Shown: positions 50,035 through 58,429 of the stretch, in pieces
Layout: each line of letters begins with the position of its first letter
Position numbering within the stretch: the stretch's first letter is position 1
Source: Corynebacterium pseudotuberculosis
GTDB taxonomy: Bacteria; Actinomycetota; Actinomycetes; Mycobacteriales; Mycobacteriaceae
NCBI RefSeq assembly: GCF_002155265.1
Contig: NZ_CP021251.1
Location: forward strand, 1,426,001-1,490,000
Reading direction: 5' to 3'
Length of the DNA stretch: 64,000 bases
The notes under the pieces: generated by a model
The model's input: the letters and a program-made list of their open reading frames with translations, nothing else
The model's database searches: none
What the model was told of the DNA's origin: nothing
Made by a program: the position numbers and the translations under genes

Positions 50035-51054
50035 ATGATGGTATGGATCATCACTTTTGTGGTGATCTTAGGATTTTTTGTTTTTGATTTTTACTCACAC
50101 GTAAAAACTCCGCATGAACCCACGCTCAAAGAATCTGCAGGGTGGTCTCTGTTTTATGTGGTTCTAGCATGCGCTTTTGGTGTGTTTCTTTGGTTTGCTT
50201 GGGGGGAACCTGGTAATCCACACCAACACGGAATTGAATTTTTCACGGGATACGTGACGGAGAAGGCGTTAAGCGTTGATAATCTGTTTGTCTTCGCGTT
50301 GATTATGGGGACTTTTAAGATTCCTCGTAAATACCAGCAAAAAGTGCTGCTTATTGGAATAGCTTTGGCACTAATCTTTAGGCTGATCTTTATTCTGCTG
50401 GGTGCTGCTGTCATCCATGCTTGGTCAGATGTATTTTATGTCTTCGGTATTTTCTTGCTGTACACGGCGATTAAGCTCATTTATGATGAGGCAACCGATC
50501 AGCCTGAGACCGATCCAAATGATATGCGGATAATCAAATGGCTGCGTAAAGTGGTTCACGTCACTCCTACCTACGAGAAAGACCATCTCTACATTCATCA
50601 AAAAGGCAAATTTGCACTAACGCCACTCTTTATCGCCCTGGTAGCGGTCGGCATGATCGACCTAATGTTTGCGTTTGATTCGATTCCGGCAATCTATGGC
50701 ATTACTAAAGAGCCATATATTGTCTTTACCACTAACGCCTTTGCTTTGCTGGGGTTACGTCAGATGTATTTCTTGCTTGACGGCTTGCTTGAGCGTTTGG
50801 TCTATTTGCCTTATGGATTGGGAATTATCCTTGGTTTTATTGGGGTGAAGTTGGTCCTGCATGCTCTACACGAGAATAAGCTTCCATTTATTAACGGTGG
50901 GGATAGCGTCCCAGTCCCAGAGATCGGTACGGTGTGGTCACTTGTGGCGATTGTGGGGATACTGACGGTGACTGTGCTTGCTTCTGTTATCAAATCCAAG
51001 CGTGATGACACTCAAGGAGTAGTACGTGCCAAAGCGACCCATGACGACGCATGA
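50035..51054 (+). CDS. TerC family integral membrane protein (likely Mn(II) exporter)
   Basis: The 339-residue protein has about seven to eight membrane helices with the family motifs GYVTEKALSVDNLFVFALIM and VGMIDLMFAFDSIPAIYGI. TerC/Alx members act in manganese export and homeostasis, which fits the upstream manganese riboswitch. The open frame goes back to 49966, but those codons lie inside the riboswitch hairpin, so ATG 50035 (or 50038) with GGAAG upstream is the true start. It ends near a strong terminator shared with the convergent YciI gene. Confidence 0.88.
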   Translation: MMVWIITFVVILGFFVFDFYSHVKTPHEPTLKESAGWSLFYVVLACAFGVFLWFAWGEPGNPHQHGIEFFTGYVTEKALSVDNLFVFALIMGTFKIPRKYQQKVLLIGIALALIFRLIFILLGAAVIHAWSDVFYVFGIFLLYTAIKLIYDEATDQPETDPNDMRIIKWLRKVVHVTPTYEKDHLYIHQKGKFALTPLFIALVAVGMIDLMFAFDSIPAIYGITKEPYIVFTTNAFALLGLRQMYFLLDGLLERLVYLPYGLGIILGFIGVKLVLHALHENKLPFINGGDSVPVPEIGTVWSLVAIVGILTVTVLASVIKSKRDDTQGVVRAKATHDDA

Positions 51055-51105
51055 CGCTGAGGAATAAAAGCTAGCTATGTACGAGTAGCAGAGCGCCATT
51101 AGGAA

Positions 51106-51160
51106 AAGACTCCGTTGCAACCATAGAAGAGTAGTGTCTCTATGGTCGCAACGGAGTCTT
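51106..51160 (+). terminator. Bidirectional terminator between terC and the yciI-like gene
   Basis: AAGACTCCGTTGCAACCATAGA and its near-complete complement form a long stem of about 21 bp with one mismatch (51107-51160), between two convergent genes. Confidence 0.82.
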
Positions 51161-51190
51161 ATGTATAAGCTGCGGATTTTATAGCGATCT

Positions 51191-51484
51191 CTAATCGCTA
51201 AAAATATTAATTACGGGGTTCCATGTGTGGGCAGTGCGTCCGGTGAGGGCACCCTCTGCATAAAAGGGATCGCGATCCATGATCGCAACAGCGTCGGCAA
51301 GCGTGCTGGGCTCAGGAAGCCTCACCACAAGCAATGCACCCCCATCACCGTCTGTAAACGGACCGGTGCCAACGACTACCCCATCTTCTTTGAGTTTGCT
51401 GCAAAAATCGCGGTGACGTGGACGAATCTCTGCAATTGCAGGATTATTAGGGTCGTACGTATAGAGGAAAGCAAAGGTGTTCAT
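51191..51484 (-). CDS. YciI family protein
   Basis: A 97-residue single-domain YCII protein, a dimeric ferredoxin-like fold of uncertain role; some are linked to oxidation of small metabolites. The sequence has the family features LYTYDPNNPAIAEIRPRHRDF and DPFYAEGA. ATG at 51484. It is divergent from pgsA and convergent with terC. The length fits the family. I give no function. Confidence 0.8.
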   Translation of the reverse strand: MNTFAFLYTYDPNNPAIAEIRPRHRDFCSKLKEDGVVVGTGPFTDGDGGALLVVRLPEPSTLADAVAIMDRDPFYAEGALTGRTAHTWNPVINIFSD

Positions 51485-51596
51485 GCTTTAGCATTGTATC
51501 CTTAGAACCCTAAGCACCACTGCGGGTTTGTCGAGAATTCTCAGTCGGCTAATCGTGTGGTGCAGCAAATGATTAGAGCGGAGGCGGGTATGGTGA

Positions 51597-52190
51597 GTGA
51601 TTGTGAATGAGGAACGCACTGTCAACACACCGGAACATAATCCTTCTAATTTTAATGTTCCTAACGTCCTGACTAGTCTGCGCATCATTGTCATCCCATT
51701 ATTTGCGTGGCTCGTCATTTCAAGCGACGGTCAGCAGGCCTCATGGATGTGGTGGAGCCTCGGCGTTTTTGTTGCGCTGATGATTACGGACAAACTTGAC
51801 GGTGATATCGCACGAGCTAAGAATCTGGTCACCGATTTTGGCAAAATTGCGGACCCAATTGCAGATAAAGCACTAATGATTACAGCTTTTGTCTGCCTGA
51901 ATATTGTGGGTCTCGTAGGATGGTGGGTCACGGCTATTATTGTGGTTCGTGAATTAGGCATTACGTTCTGGCGTATGGGGGAACTGCGTAAAGGAAACGT
52001 AGTTCCGGCTAGCAGAGGCGGGAAGATTAAGACAGCTCTTCAATCTTTGGCGGTGGCGCTGTACCTGATCCCTCTTTCTGGATTTTTTTCTGTTGTTCAG
52101 TTCATCGTGCTGCTAGCTGCAGTGGCTATTACCGTTATTACGGGCGTGCAGTACCTTATCGACGCACGTCGCTTGAATCATGAGCGATAG
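51597..52190 (+). CDS. pgsA: CDP-diacylglycerol--glycerol-3-phosphate 3-phosphatidyltransferase
   Basis: PgsA makes phosphatidylglycerol phosphate, the first step to phosphatidylglycerol and cardiolipin, in the membrane. The 197-residue protein has the CDP-alcohol phosphotransferase motif KLDGDIARAKNLVTDFGKIADPIAD (DGxxAR-x8-GxxxDxxxD) and about five membrane helices, the rest of the family length. It overlaps cinA by 11 nt, a coupling seen in many bacteria. Confidence 0.93.
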   Translation: MIVNEERTVNTPEHNPSNFNVPNVLTSLRIIVIPLFAWLVISSDGQQASWMWWSLGVFVALMITDKLDGDIARAKNLVTDFGKIADPIADKALMITAFVCLNIVGLVGWWVTAIIVVRELGITFWRMGELRKGNVVPASRGGKIKTALQSLAVALYLIPLSGFFSVVQFIVLLAAVAITVITGVQYLIDARRLNHER

Positions 52191-52695
52191 CCTGAAGGGA
52201 GCAACGCAGGTTATCGCCGAGCTAAAGCGAAGAGGAGAATCCCTGGCAGCCTGTGAATCGCTTACGGCTGGTTTGTACATGGCATCGCTTGCCGACGTTC
52301 CAGGTGCGAGCGCAGTGCTCAAAGGCGGCTTTGTTACCTATGCTACGAGTCTGAAACACGCTCTAGCAGGGGTGGAACAATCAATACTTGATGAGTTTGG
52401 CCCAGTGTCTTCCCAATGCGCTGTGGCTATGGCGGAAGGCGCTCGCCTCTGCTGTAATGCGTCTTGGGGCATTTCCTTGACAGGTGTTGCAGGTCCAGAA
52501 CAGCAAGCCGGGCACCCTGTGGGCGAAGTATGGATTGGTGTTGCGTTCCCGGACGGAAAAACCAAAGCTTATCGTGCAGGGGACATTAGCTGTGGTGAAA
52601 CAGAAGAGGGGCTACTTGTGGGGGGCCGCTCACTGATTCGCTCTGCAGCAGTACGATGCGCCCATGCTCTTATACTGCAACTTTTAAAAAAGTAG
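52180..52695 (+). CDS. cinA: CinA family nicotinamide-nucleotide amidohydrolase (C-terminal CinA domain only)
   Basis: The C-terminal CinA domain (PncC) deamidates nicotinamide mononucleotide to nicotinic acid mononucleotide for NAD recycling. The 171-residue protein is the single-domain form, with SLAACESLTAGL near the N-terminus and SWGISLTGVAGPEQQAGHPVGEVWIG in the middle. The ATG start overlaps pgsA by 11 nt. No N-terminal MoaB-like domain is present, as is usual in this group. Confidence 0.9.
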   Translation: MSDSLKGATQVIAELKRRGESLAACESLTAGLYMASLADVPGASAVLKGGFVTYATSLKHALAGVEQSILDEFGPVSSQCAVAMAEGARLCCNASWGISLTGVAGPEQQAGHPVGEVWIGVAFPDGKTKAYRAGDISCGETEEGLLVGGRSLIRSAAVRCAHALILQLLKK

Positions 52696-52770
52696 GGTTC
52701 GTTTAATGAACACGGCATTAGTGCTCTATATTGAGTAGGGTCGACGCAAGTTTTGGAATTTCTATGGAAA

Positions 52771-52803
52771 GTGGGAACAAAAGAACGGCTTAAGTCGTTT
52801 GAA
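52771..52803 (+). promoter_or_regulatory. Candidate SigH-type promoter for clgR
   Basis: GGGAAC (52773-52778) then CGTTTGAA (GTT at 52797-52799), with 19 nt between GGAA and GTT, matches the corynebacterial SigH pattern. The clgR gene of C. glutamicum is known to be SigH-dependent. It overlaps the longer open frame before the chosen clgR start, and transcription would begin near 52806-52810. Confidence 0.6.
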
Positions 52804-52809
52804 CTAACG

Positions 52810-53142
52810 ATGATGAAATATACCGCTGTCTTAGATAATCCAGTTTCGGCTTCTGTCGCTGGGCGGTCTGCTCGTGCGCCGGAACCGCTTTTACGTCAAG
52901 CATTGGGAGCTGCACTGCGCGCTTTCCGCGCAGACAAAGGTATTACTCTGCGTGAGCTTGCGGAAGCCTCGAGAGTTTCTCCGGGGTATTTATCGGAGTT
53001 GGAACGAGGGCGTAAAGAAGTTTCCTCGGAGCTTTTAGCTTCTGTCTGCCATGCACTAGGAGCTACCGTGGCTGACGTTCTTATTGAGGCTGCGGGTTCT
53101 ATGGCCGTGCGGTCAGCAGAAGCTGATCTGGCCCGCGTGTAA
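52810..53142 (+). CDS. clgR: ClgR family transcriptional activator of Clp protease genes (XRE-type HTH)
   Basis: ClgR is a helix-turn-helix protein that activates clpP1P2, clpC and repair genes in actinobacteria and is itself degraded by ClpCP. The protein has 110 residues from ATG 52810, with the near-invariant HTH segment LRELAEASRVSPGYLSELERG and EVSSELLASVCHALG. The C-terminus ends RSAEADLARV, a likely degradation tail. The open frame reaches 52753, but the SigH-like promoter lies within that part, so a start at 52810 or 52813 (perhaps leaderless) is preferred. pspA follows 130 nt downstream, as in mycobacteria. Confidence 0.92.
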   Translation: MMKYTAVLDNPVSASVAGRSARAPEPLLRQALGAALRAFRADKGITLRELAEASRVSPGYLSELERGRKEVSSELLASVCHALGATVADVLIEAAGSMAVRSAEADLARV

Positions 53143-53272
53143 GTAAGACTGATTTTCTTAGTCTTATCTCCGCCTGGTGGCGAACATGGTCTGATAGCTC
53201 GAACCTGAGCTAGGATTATTAAGTGCGTGCATAACGCGAAAAAAACTATTGAAATGAAAGGCCGAACGCACG

Positions 53273-54115
53273 ATGGCTAACCCATTTTCCAAGGGATGGA
53301 AATATCTGATGGCTCTCTTTGATTCTAAGATCGAAGAGAATGCTGACCCGAAGGTTCAGATTCAGCAGGCTATCGAGGATGCTCAGCGTCAGCATCAGGA
53401 GCTATCGCAGCAGGCAGCGGCAGTTATTGGTAATCAGCGTCAGCTGGAGATGCAGCTTAACCGCCGTTTGGCTGAGATTGAAAAGCTGCAGTCTAACACT
53501 CGTCAGGCTATCCAGCTTGCGGATAAAGCACGCGCTGAGGGCAACACGCAGAAAGCCACAGAGTATGAAAATGCTGCAGAAGCCTTCGCTGCGCAGCTAG
53601 TTACTGCTGAGCAGGGCGTAGAAGACACCAAACAGCTGCACGACCAGTCGCTTCAGCAAGCTGAAGCTGCTAAAAAAGCAGTTGAGCGCAATTCTATGGC
53701 GTTGCAGCAGAAGGTGGCGGAGCGGACCAAGCTGCTTAGCCAGTTGGAACAGGCCAAGATGCAGGAGAAGGTGGCGGAGTCGATCCAGTCGATGAACTCC
53801 ATCTCCAACCGCAACACTCCTAACCTAGATCAGGTTCGTGAGAAGATTGAGCGTCGATACGCTAATGCTTTGGGGACTGCGGAACTTGCTCAGAATTCCG
53901 TGCAGGGGCGTATGGCCGAAATTGAGCAAGCCGGTGTGCAACTTGCTGGGCATTCCCGCTTGGAGCAGATTCGTGCAGAAATGGCAGGTGGTCAGCTTGC
54001 TTCCGGTAATAGTGCGCAACAACGCTCGATTGAAGGGGCACAGCCGCAGGCAACGCCGAGTGCTACGGATGATGCTGTTGCGCAAAAGATGCGGGAGCTT
54101 CGTGGAGACGTATAA
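53273..54115 (+). CDS. pspA: PspA/IM30 family phage-shock protein (membrane stress)
   Basis: A 280-residue coiled-coil protein that binds and stabilises stressed membranes. Nearly the whole chain from residue 20 to 235 is heptad-like and rich in Gln, Glu and Ala; the C-terminal 45 residues are less ordered. The N-terminus [20 protein letters not shown] includes the amphipathic membrane-binding helix of the family. The M. tuberculosis homologue (Rv2744c, the 35-kDa antigen) also follows clgR. The ATG start follows GAAAGG. Confidence 0.9.
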   Translation: MANPFSKGWKYLMALFDSKIEENADPKVQIQQAIEDAQRQHQELSQQAAAVIGNQRQLEMQLNRRLAEIEKLQSNTRQAIQLADKARAEGNTQKATEYENAAEAFAAQLVTAEQGVEDTKQLHDQSLQQAEAAKKAVERNSMALQQKVAERTKLLSQLEQAKMQEKVAESIQSMNSISNRNTPNLDQVREKIERRYANALGTAELAQNSVQGRMAEIEQAGVQLAGHSRLEQIRAEMAGGQLASGNSAQQRSIEGAQPQATPSATDDAVAQKMRELRGDV

Positions 54116-54138
54116 AACCGTAAAGTGATCGTTATGAG

Positions 54139-54180
54139 AAAAGGTACAAGTCCTCGTGGCCGGACTTGTACCTTTTGTTG
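54139..54180 (+). terminator. Bidirectional terminator between pspA and the biotin transport genes
   Basis: AAAAGGTACAAGTCC (54139-54153) and its exact complement (54162-54176) form a 15-bp stem with an 8-nt loop; T and A runs are on both sides. Confidence 0.92.
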
Positions 54181-54196
54181 TATTAAGAATTGCGGG

Positions 54197-54811
54197 TCAA
54201 TCGCCAGCACCGCGTGCCATAAGGGCATCTGCTATTCCACGGGCTCGGCGGATGGAGCGGATCATGACAGGTGTTCCTAGCGCAATGAGTGAAAAGGTAG
54301 CACCTCGGGCTTTTCTAGCATCCAAAACTTCATAGACAGTTGCGAGCATTAAGGGGATGAGTCGAAGCGTTAGAGAAAAAGCCAAAGTAATGGTTTCCAC
54401 AGGTACCCCAAACCGCTCTGTGGGTGCCAATAGCCGTTGTATTGCTTCCATCATTGATTCTAATGAAGTGGTTAACGTGAGAAGCATGGCAAGCATGAGG
54501 GAGGCGAAAATGGCCAGGACAAGGCTAGAGGAGTATGTCAGTCCTTTTTGCCACCATTGAAACGCCCCGAGGAACAACAATATAACTGCGGGAGGCCATA
54601 GCTGCCCCCACGCAATAGGGAGGGGAATTTTAGCTAAGACGTATAGGGAGCTGGAAAATATCACGCAGAGCAAGGCGACAAAAGGCTGTGCTACTAAAGC
54701 GGTTGTAGCTATGACAAAGACTATGAGGAAGCAGATCTTTGCAAGAGGGGGGATTCTGTGAATAACAGTTTCTCCTGGGACATAAACCCCTAAAGGAACG
54801 TTGCGCATCAT
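54197..54811 (-). CDS. bioN: Energy-coupling factor transporter membrane subunit (BioN/EcfT type)
   Basis: The 204-residue EcfT-type membrane protein couples ATP hydrolysis to biotin uptake. It has about five membrane helices and the cytoplasmic coupling motifs, here DARKARGA and RRARGIADALMARG (the AlaArgGly pattern that contacts the ATPase). It overlaps the ATPase gene by 4 nt and is the last gene of the operon. Confidence 0.9.
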   Translation of the reverse strand: MMRNVPLGVYVPGETVIHRIPPLAKICFLIVFVIATTALVAQPFVALLCVIFSSSLYVLAKIPLPIAWGQLWPPAVILLFLGAFQWWQKGLTYSSSLVLAIFASLMLAMLLTLTTSLESMMEAIQRLLAPTERFGVPVETITLAFSLTLRLIPLMLATVYEVLDARKARGATFSLIALGTPVMIRSIRRARGIADALMARGAGD

Positions 54812-55500
54812 AAGGGATTATTCTCCATAAGGGAGACATACTGGGAGATTACCGACTCGGGCGGACCATCGAACAAGATTTTTCGGTCATGGACGCATAA
54901 AACTCGATCAAAATTGCTTAAAAGATCTAAATCGTGTGTGACCGCGATAACCTGTTGGTCGAGTCCTTCGATGATGTTTTTGATATGGGCTCGATTGCGC
55001 AGATCTAAAAGCGTGGTTGGTTCATCCATGATCAAGATCTCAGGTTCTATGACTAACACAGACGCCAGCGCAAGCAGTTGTTTTTGTCCGCTGGAAAGTA
55101 AATGAGGCGAGTGCTCCGCGTGGGATTCAAGTCCAAAACGAGCTAACACAGCAGCGATCCGTTTGCGCCGTGTTTCTTTGTCTAACGCGAGGCGACGCAG
55201 GGAGAATGCAATGTCATCTTTGACCGTTGGCATAATAATTTGGTTCTCTGCGTCAGAGAAGACAAAACCTACTTTGCGACGAACCGACTTGCCGTGCGTT
55301 GCGACGTCAAGCCCATCTACAATTACGGTCCCTGAAGAAGGATCGCTCAATCCGTTAATGAGCCGCACTAGGGTAGACTTCCCGCCGCCGTTAGCGCCGA
55401 TAATGCCTATGCGGTGTTCCTGAAGGGACAGGGTTATGGAATCGAGGACGGGTAGTTCTCCATAAGTTACGGATACGTTGTCCAAAAAGATGTTGGGCAT
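54808..55500 (-). CDS. bioM: Energy-coupling factor transporter ATPase (BioM/EcfA type)
   Basis: The 230-residue ATPase powers the biotin ECF transporter. Walker A is GANGGGKS at 35-42, the signature LSSGQKQ at 135-141, Walker B ILIMDEPT at 155-162, and the switch His189 is in VTHD. It lies 3 nt after bioY, which is upstream, and overlaps bioN. The three genes form a bioY-bioM-bioN operon. Confidence 0.93.
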   Translation of the reverse strand: MPNIFLDNVSVTYGELPVLDSITLSLQEHRIGIIGANGGGKSTLVRLINGLSDPSSGTVIVDGLDVATHGKSVRRKVGFVFSDAENQIIMPTVKDDIAFSLRRLALDKETRRKRIAAVLARFGLESHAEHSPHLLSSGQKQLLALASVLVIEPEILIMDEPTTLLDLRNRAHIKNIIEGLDQQVIAVTHDLDLLSNFDRVLCVHDRKILFDGPPESVISQYVSLMENNPL

Positions 55501-55503
55501 GGG

Positions 55504-56097
55504 CTAACCAGCGGTGGAAGTGCGGCGACGGCTTCCCCGAATATCGGGGAAGGCTGCGTGTACGCCCAATGCAATGAGAATAGCAATAACGAGTTTCACC
55601 ACGTCAGGGCCGAGGAACGGGATATTGACAGCGGCTGCCTTAGCAAAATCGAGGCCTGCTCGAAGCATAAGTCCGAAGGTTCCGCACGCATATTGAACTA
55701 AAAGGGCGGAAAAAGCTGCTAGCGCAAAGAAAAACGTGGTCAATGGTTTGGATTTTTTGGGCGCGAGATAGGCAATGGTTCCTGCTACAAGGGGAGACAA
55801 CAGGTAACCAACCAAGTAACCTACTGATGGTCCTGATATCGCGGCCAAGGTAGTGCGACCTCCCGCAAGGACAGGAAGTCCTATTAATCCTAGGGCAAGA
55901 AATAAAGCCGTTGCGAGGAAACCTCTGCGTCCTCCTAATATAAGACCAGCCAAAATAATGACTGCGTTTTGCATAACAATTGGGACGCCGGCGGCGCCTA
56001 CCGGAATGGAAACGAAGGCGAAAACAATGATGAGGGCAGCAAAGACCGCGATGTAAGCGAGGTCAAGCAGTCGATTGCGTTGAGAAGAAGTGTTCAC
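55504..56097 (-). CDS. bioY: Biotin ECF transporter substrate-binding subunit BioY
   Basis: BioY is the integral membrane biotin-binding component. The 197-residue protein has about six membrane helices and the family segments VPIVMQNAVIILAGLILGGRRG and GLIGLPVLAGG. Corynebacteria depend on biotin import, since biotin is needed for acyl-CoA carboxylases that make the mycolic acid precursors. The start is GTG. A BioQ-type site overlaps the promoter region. Confidence 0.93.
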   Translation of the reverse strand: MNTSSQRNRLLDLAYIAVFAALIIVFAFVSIPVGAAGVPIVMQNAVIILAGLILGGRRGFLATALFLALGLIGLPVLAGGRTTLAAISGPSVGYLVGYLLSPLVAGTIAYLAPKKSKPLTTFFFALAAFSALLVQYACGTFGLMLRAGLDFAKAAAVNIPFLGPDVVKLVIAILIALGVHAAFPDIRGSRRRTSTAG

Positions 56098-56115
56098 GTT
56101 GATAAACAGTAGTAG

Positions 56116-56128
56116 TTAACGCTGTTCA
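56116..56128 (-). promoter_or_regulatory. Candidate BioQ operator upstream of bioY
   Basis: On the minus strand TGAAC-AGC-GTTAA, one base off the C. glutamicum BioQ motif TGAAC-N3-GTTAC, ends 19 nt before the bioY start codon. BioQ is the TetR-type repressor of biotin genes in corynebacteria. Confidence 0.6.
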
Positions 56129-56181
56129 ATTCATTATCGGGGCTGTGCTTTGTATAGGGAATATCGCCTACGATAACCACT

Positions 56182-56394
56182 ATGCGATTAACAGAGTTCC
56201 ACCAGTTGGTAGTTGATGAATTTGGCGGTGTTCGTGGGCCATGGTTACTGCATTCTCATGTATTGGCAGCTTTGGGTGATACTCCAGATCGTTTAATTGA
56301 GGATGGGATGGAACCACGAGCCGTGTGGTGGGCATTATGTGAAGATTTTTCCATTCCTGAAGATCGTCGGCTCGGGCTGGACAAACCGAATTGA
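56182..56394 (+). CDS. DUF3046 protein
   Basis: A 70-residue protein of the actinobacterial DUF3046 family, with the conserved MRLTEFHQLVVDEFG start and PRAVWWALCEDFSIPEDR end. It regularly lies just upstream of recA. The function is unknown. It has an ATG start and is divergent from bioY by about 85 nt. Confidence 0.88.
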   Translation: MRLTEFHQLVVDEFGGVRGPWLLHSHVLAALGDTPDRLIEDGMEPRAVWWALCEDFSIPEDRRLGLDKPN

Positions 56395-56438
56395 ACGGTG
56401 TCCGAAAACGCGTGAAGTTATGTAGATCAGTTTGCCTA

Positions 56439-56454
56439 TCGAACATCTGTTTGT
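56439..56454 (+). promoter_or_regulatory. Candidate LexA (SOS) box before recA
   Basis: TCGAAC-ATCT-GTTTGT resembles the actinobacterial LexA site TCGAAC-N4-GTTCGA, with two mismatches in the second half. It lies about 190 nt before the recA ATG in a 251-nt intergenic region that holds no gene. A -10-like TATAAA at 56551-56556 could belong to the recA promoter. Confidence 0.55.
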
Positions 56455-56645
56455 GTATTCTCGGTGGGGATTAAAGTGATGTTGAGAATGGTCGTTAGGA
56501 TTCATGCTTAGTTGAATCGAGCTCACCAATTGGGGGTGGAATTCCCCGACTATAAAACGATTAGGGATCCAAAGTGCCCTGATTGTTCGTCAAATGGATG
56601 GGTCAGATTAATGTGAGTGTTCCTCAATAAGAAAAGAAGGATGAA

Positions 56646-57755
56646 ATGGCAGCTAAGAAAAATTCGAAGTCTCAGCCGGCAACAGGGGACAATCGGCAAA
56701 AGGCGCTCGACGCAGCCTTAGCTATGATCGAGAAAGACTTTGGCAAAGGCGCAGTAATGCGCCTTGGTGATGATAACCGCCCTCCGATTAGTGCTATTTC
56801 TTCCGGGAACACTGCAATCGATGTTGCTCTTGGTATTGGAGGCTTTCCCAAGGGGCGCATTGTAGAGGTGTATGGACCTGAGTCTTCAGGTAAAACAACC
56901 GTGGCGCTGCATGCTATAGCTCAAGCGCAGCGTGCTGGAGGAATTGCTGCTTTTATCGATGCGGAACACGCATTAGATCCGGATTATGCACGTAAACTTG
57001 GCGTAGACACAGATGCACTTTTGGTGTCTCAACCGGATACAGGTGAGCAAGCTCTGGAGATTGCAGATATGCTTGTTCGCTCTGGAGCTATAGATATTAT
57101 TGTCATCGACTCTGTGGCCGCACTTACCCCTAAAGCAGAAATCGAAGGGGAAATGGGGGATAGCCACGTTGGTTTGCAAGCGCGTTTGATGAGTCAGGCG
57201 CTGCGTAAGATGACCGGTGCTCTTTATAACTCGGGAACCACCGCTATCTTTATTAATCAGCTGCGCGAAAAGATTGGCGTGATGTTTGGCTCGCCTGAGA
57301 CGACTACGGGTGGCAAAGCGCTTAAGTTCTATGCTTCAGTTCGTTGTGATGTTCGGCGTATCCAAACGCTAAAGGACGGGCAGGATGCCATCGGTAACAG
57401 GACGCGGTTAAAGGTAGTAAAGAATAAGGTCTCGCCTCCATTTAAAATCGCGGAATTTGACATCATGTATGGGGAAGGTATCTCTAGAGAATCCTCCATT
57501 ATCGATTTGGGTGTAGATAATGGGATCATCAAAAAATCAGGCTCGTGGTTTACCTATGATGGTGATCAGCTTGGTCAGGGCAAAGAAAAAGTTCGTCTGT
57601 ATTTAAAGCAGACTCCTGAGCTTGCGGATGAAATTGAAGAGAAGATCTTCCGGGCATTGCAGATCGGAAAGTACGCTAACCAGAACGACGCACTTACTGA
57701 TGATCCAGTAGACATGGTTCCTAATATCGATTTTGATGATGAGGACAATGGATAA
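56646..57755 (+). CDS. recA: Recombinase RecA
   Basis: RecA drives homologous recombination and the SOS response. The 369-residue protein has Walker A GPESSGKT at 77-84, the Walker [11 protein letters not shown], loop L1/L2 sequences and the [12 protein letters not shown] segment; no intein is present, unlike M. tuberculosis. The ATG follows AGAAAAGAAGGATGAA-type ribosome site. It overlaps recX by 8 nt. Confidence 0.97.
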   Translation: MAAKKNSKSQPATGDNRQKALDAALAMIEKDFGKGAVMRLGDDNRPPISAISSGNTAIDVALGIGGFPKGRIVEVYGPESSGKTTVALHAIAQAQRAGGIAAFIDAEHALDPDYARKLGVDTDALLVSQPDTGEQALEIADMLVRSGAIDIIVIDSVAALTPKAEIEGEMGDSHVGLQARLMSQALRKMTGALYNSGTTAIFINQLREKIGVMFGSPETTTGGKALKFYASVRCDVRRIQTLKDGQDAIGNRTRLKVVKNKVSPPFKIAEFDIMYGEGISRESSIIDLGVDNGIIKKSGSWFTYDGDQLGQGKEKVRLYLKQTPELADEIEEKIFRALQIGKYANQNDALTDDPVDMVPNIDFDDEDNG

Positions 57756-58353
57756 CGTTGATCCAGCTCTGAGCAAAGAAGACAAACTCAAGCGCCTCTC
57801 GCAGGCGCTTGAGCGCTATCATGAGGAAGGCAACGAACTTTTTGATAAAAAGTTCGAAGAGGCTAAGGCCCCAGTGAAACATCGCGCACTCTTGCTACTC
57901 GATCAACGTCAGCGCTCGCGCCATGAGCTTAAACAAAGACTGTTGTTACTGGACTTTGAAGAAGAACTCGTTGATTCGGTATTGGAAGACTTTGAATGTT
58001 CAAAGCTGCTCGATGACCAAATGTTTGCCAACGAATGGGTGCGGCAACGGCATATGGCGCGAGGAAAATCCCGAACTGCGCTTAACCATGAGCTTAGGGA
58101 AAAAGGCGTAGCCAGATATCAGCGAGAGGAAGCGCTGCGTCAGATTTCTGAAGATGATGAAGAAAATGTGGCCAGGACTTTAGCTTGGAAGAAGGCTCGT
58201 TCGGTCAAAAAAATTCCTGAAACTCGAAACGAATATGACAAGGCACTCAGAAGAATCGTAGGTGTGCTTGCGCGTAGAGGGTTCGGGCAATCCCAGTCGC
58301 TTCAGGTCGCACGCTCCGCATTAGAACGGCGGTTGGCTGAACTCAAAGAATGA
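57748..58353 (+). CDS. recX: Regulatory protein RecX
   Basis: RecX binds RecA filaments and limits their activity. The protein has 201 residues from ATG 57748, with the helix-rich repeats of the family ([19 protein letters not shown] and [13 protein letters not shown]). The ATG is inside the end of recA, with GAGGACA upstream, so the two are translationally coupled. An in-frame codon at 57733 would overlap recA further. Confidence 0.92.
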   Translation: MDNVDPALSKEDKLKRLSQALERYHEEGNELFDKKFEEAKAPVKHRALLLLDQRQRSRHELKQRLLLLDFEEELVDSVLEDFECSKLLDDQMFANEWVRQRHMARGKSRTALNHELREKGVARYQREEALRQISEDDEENVARTLAWKKARSVKKIPETRNEYDKALRRIVGVLARRGFGQSQSLQVARSALERRLAELKE

Positions 58354-58429
58354 AAGTTGAGAGCTATGGCTTAAAGACGCAGGTGATCCGGTTAGGTCTT
58401 TTATCCCTTGGTCACTACAATGGCGTGAC

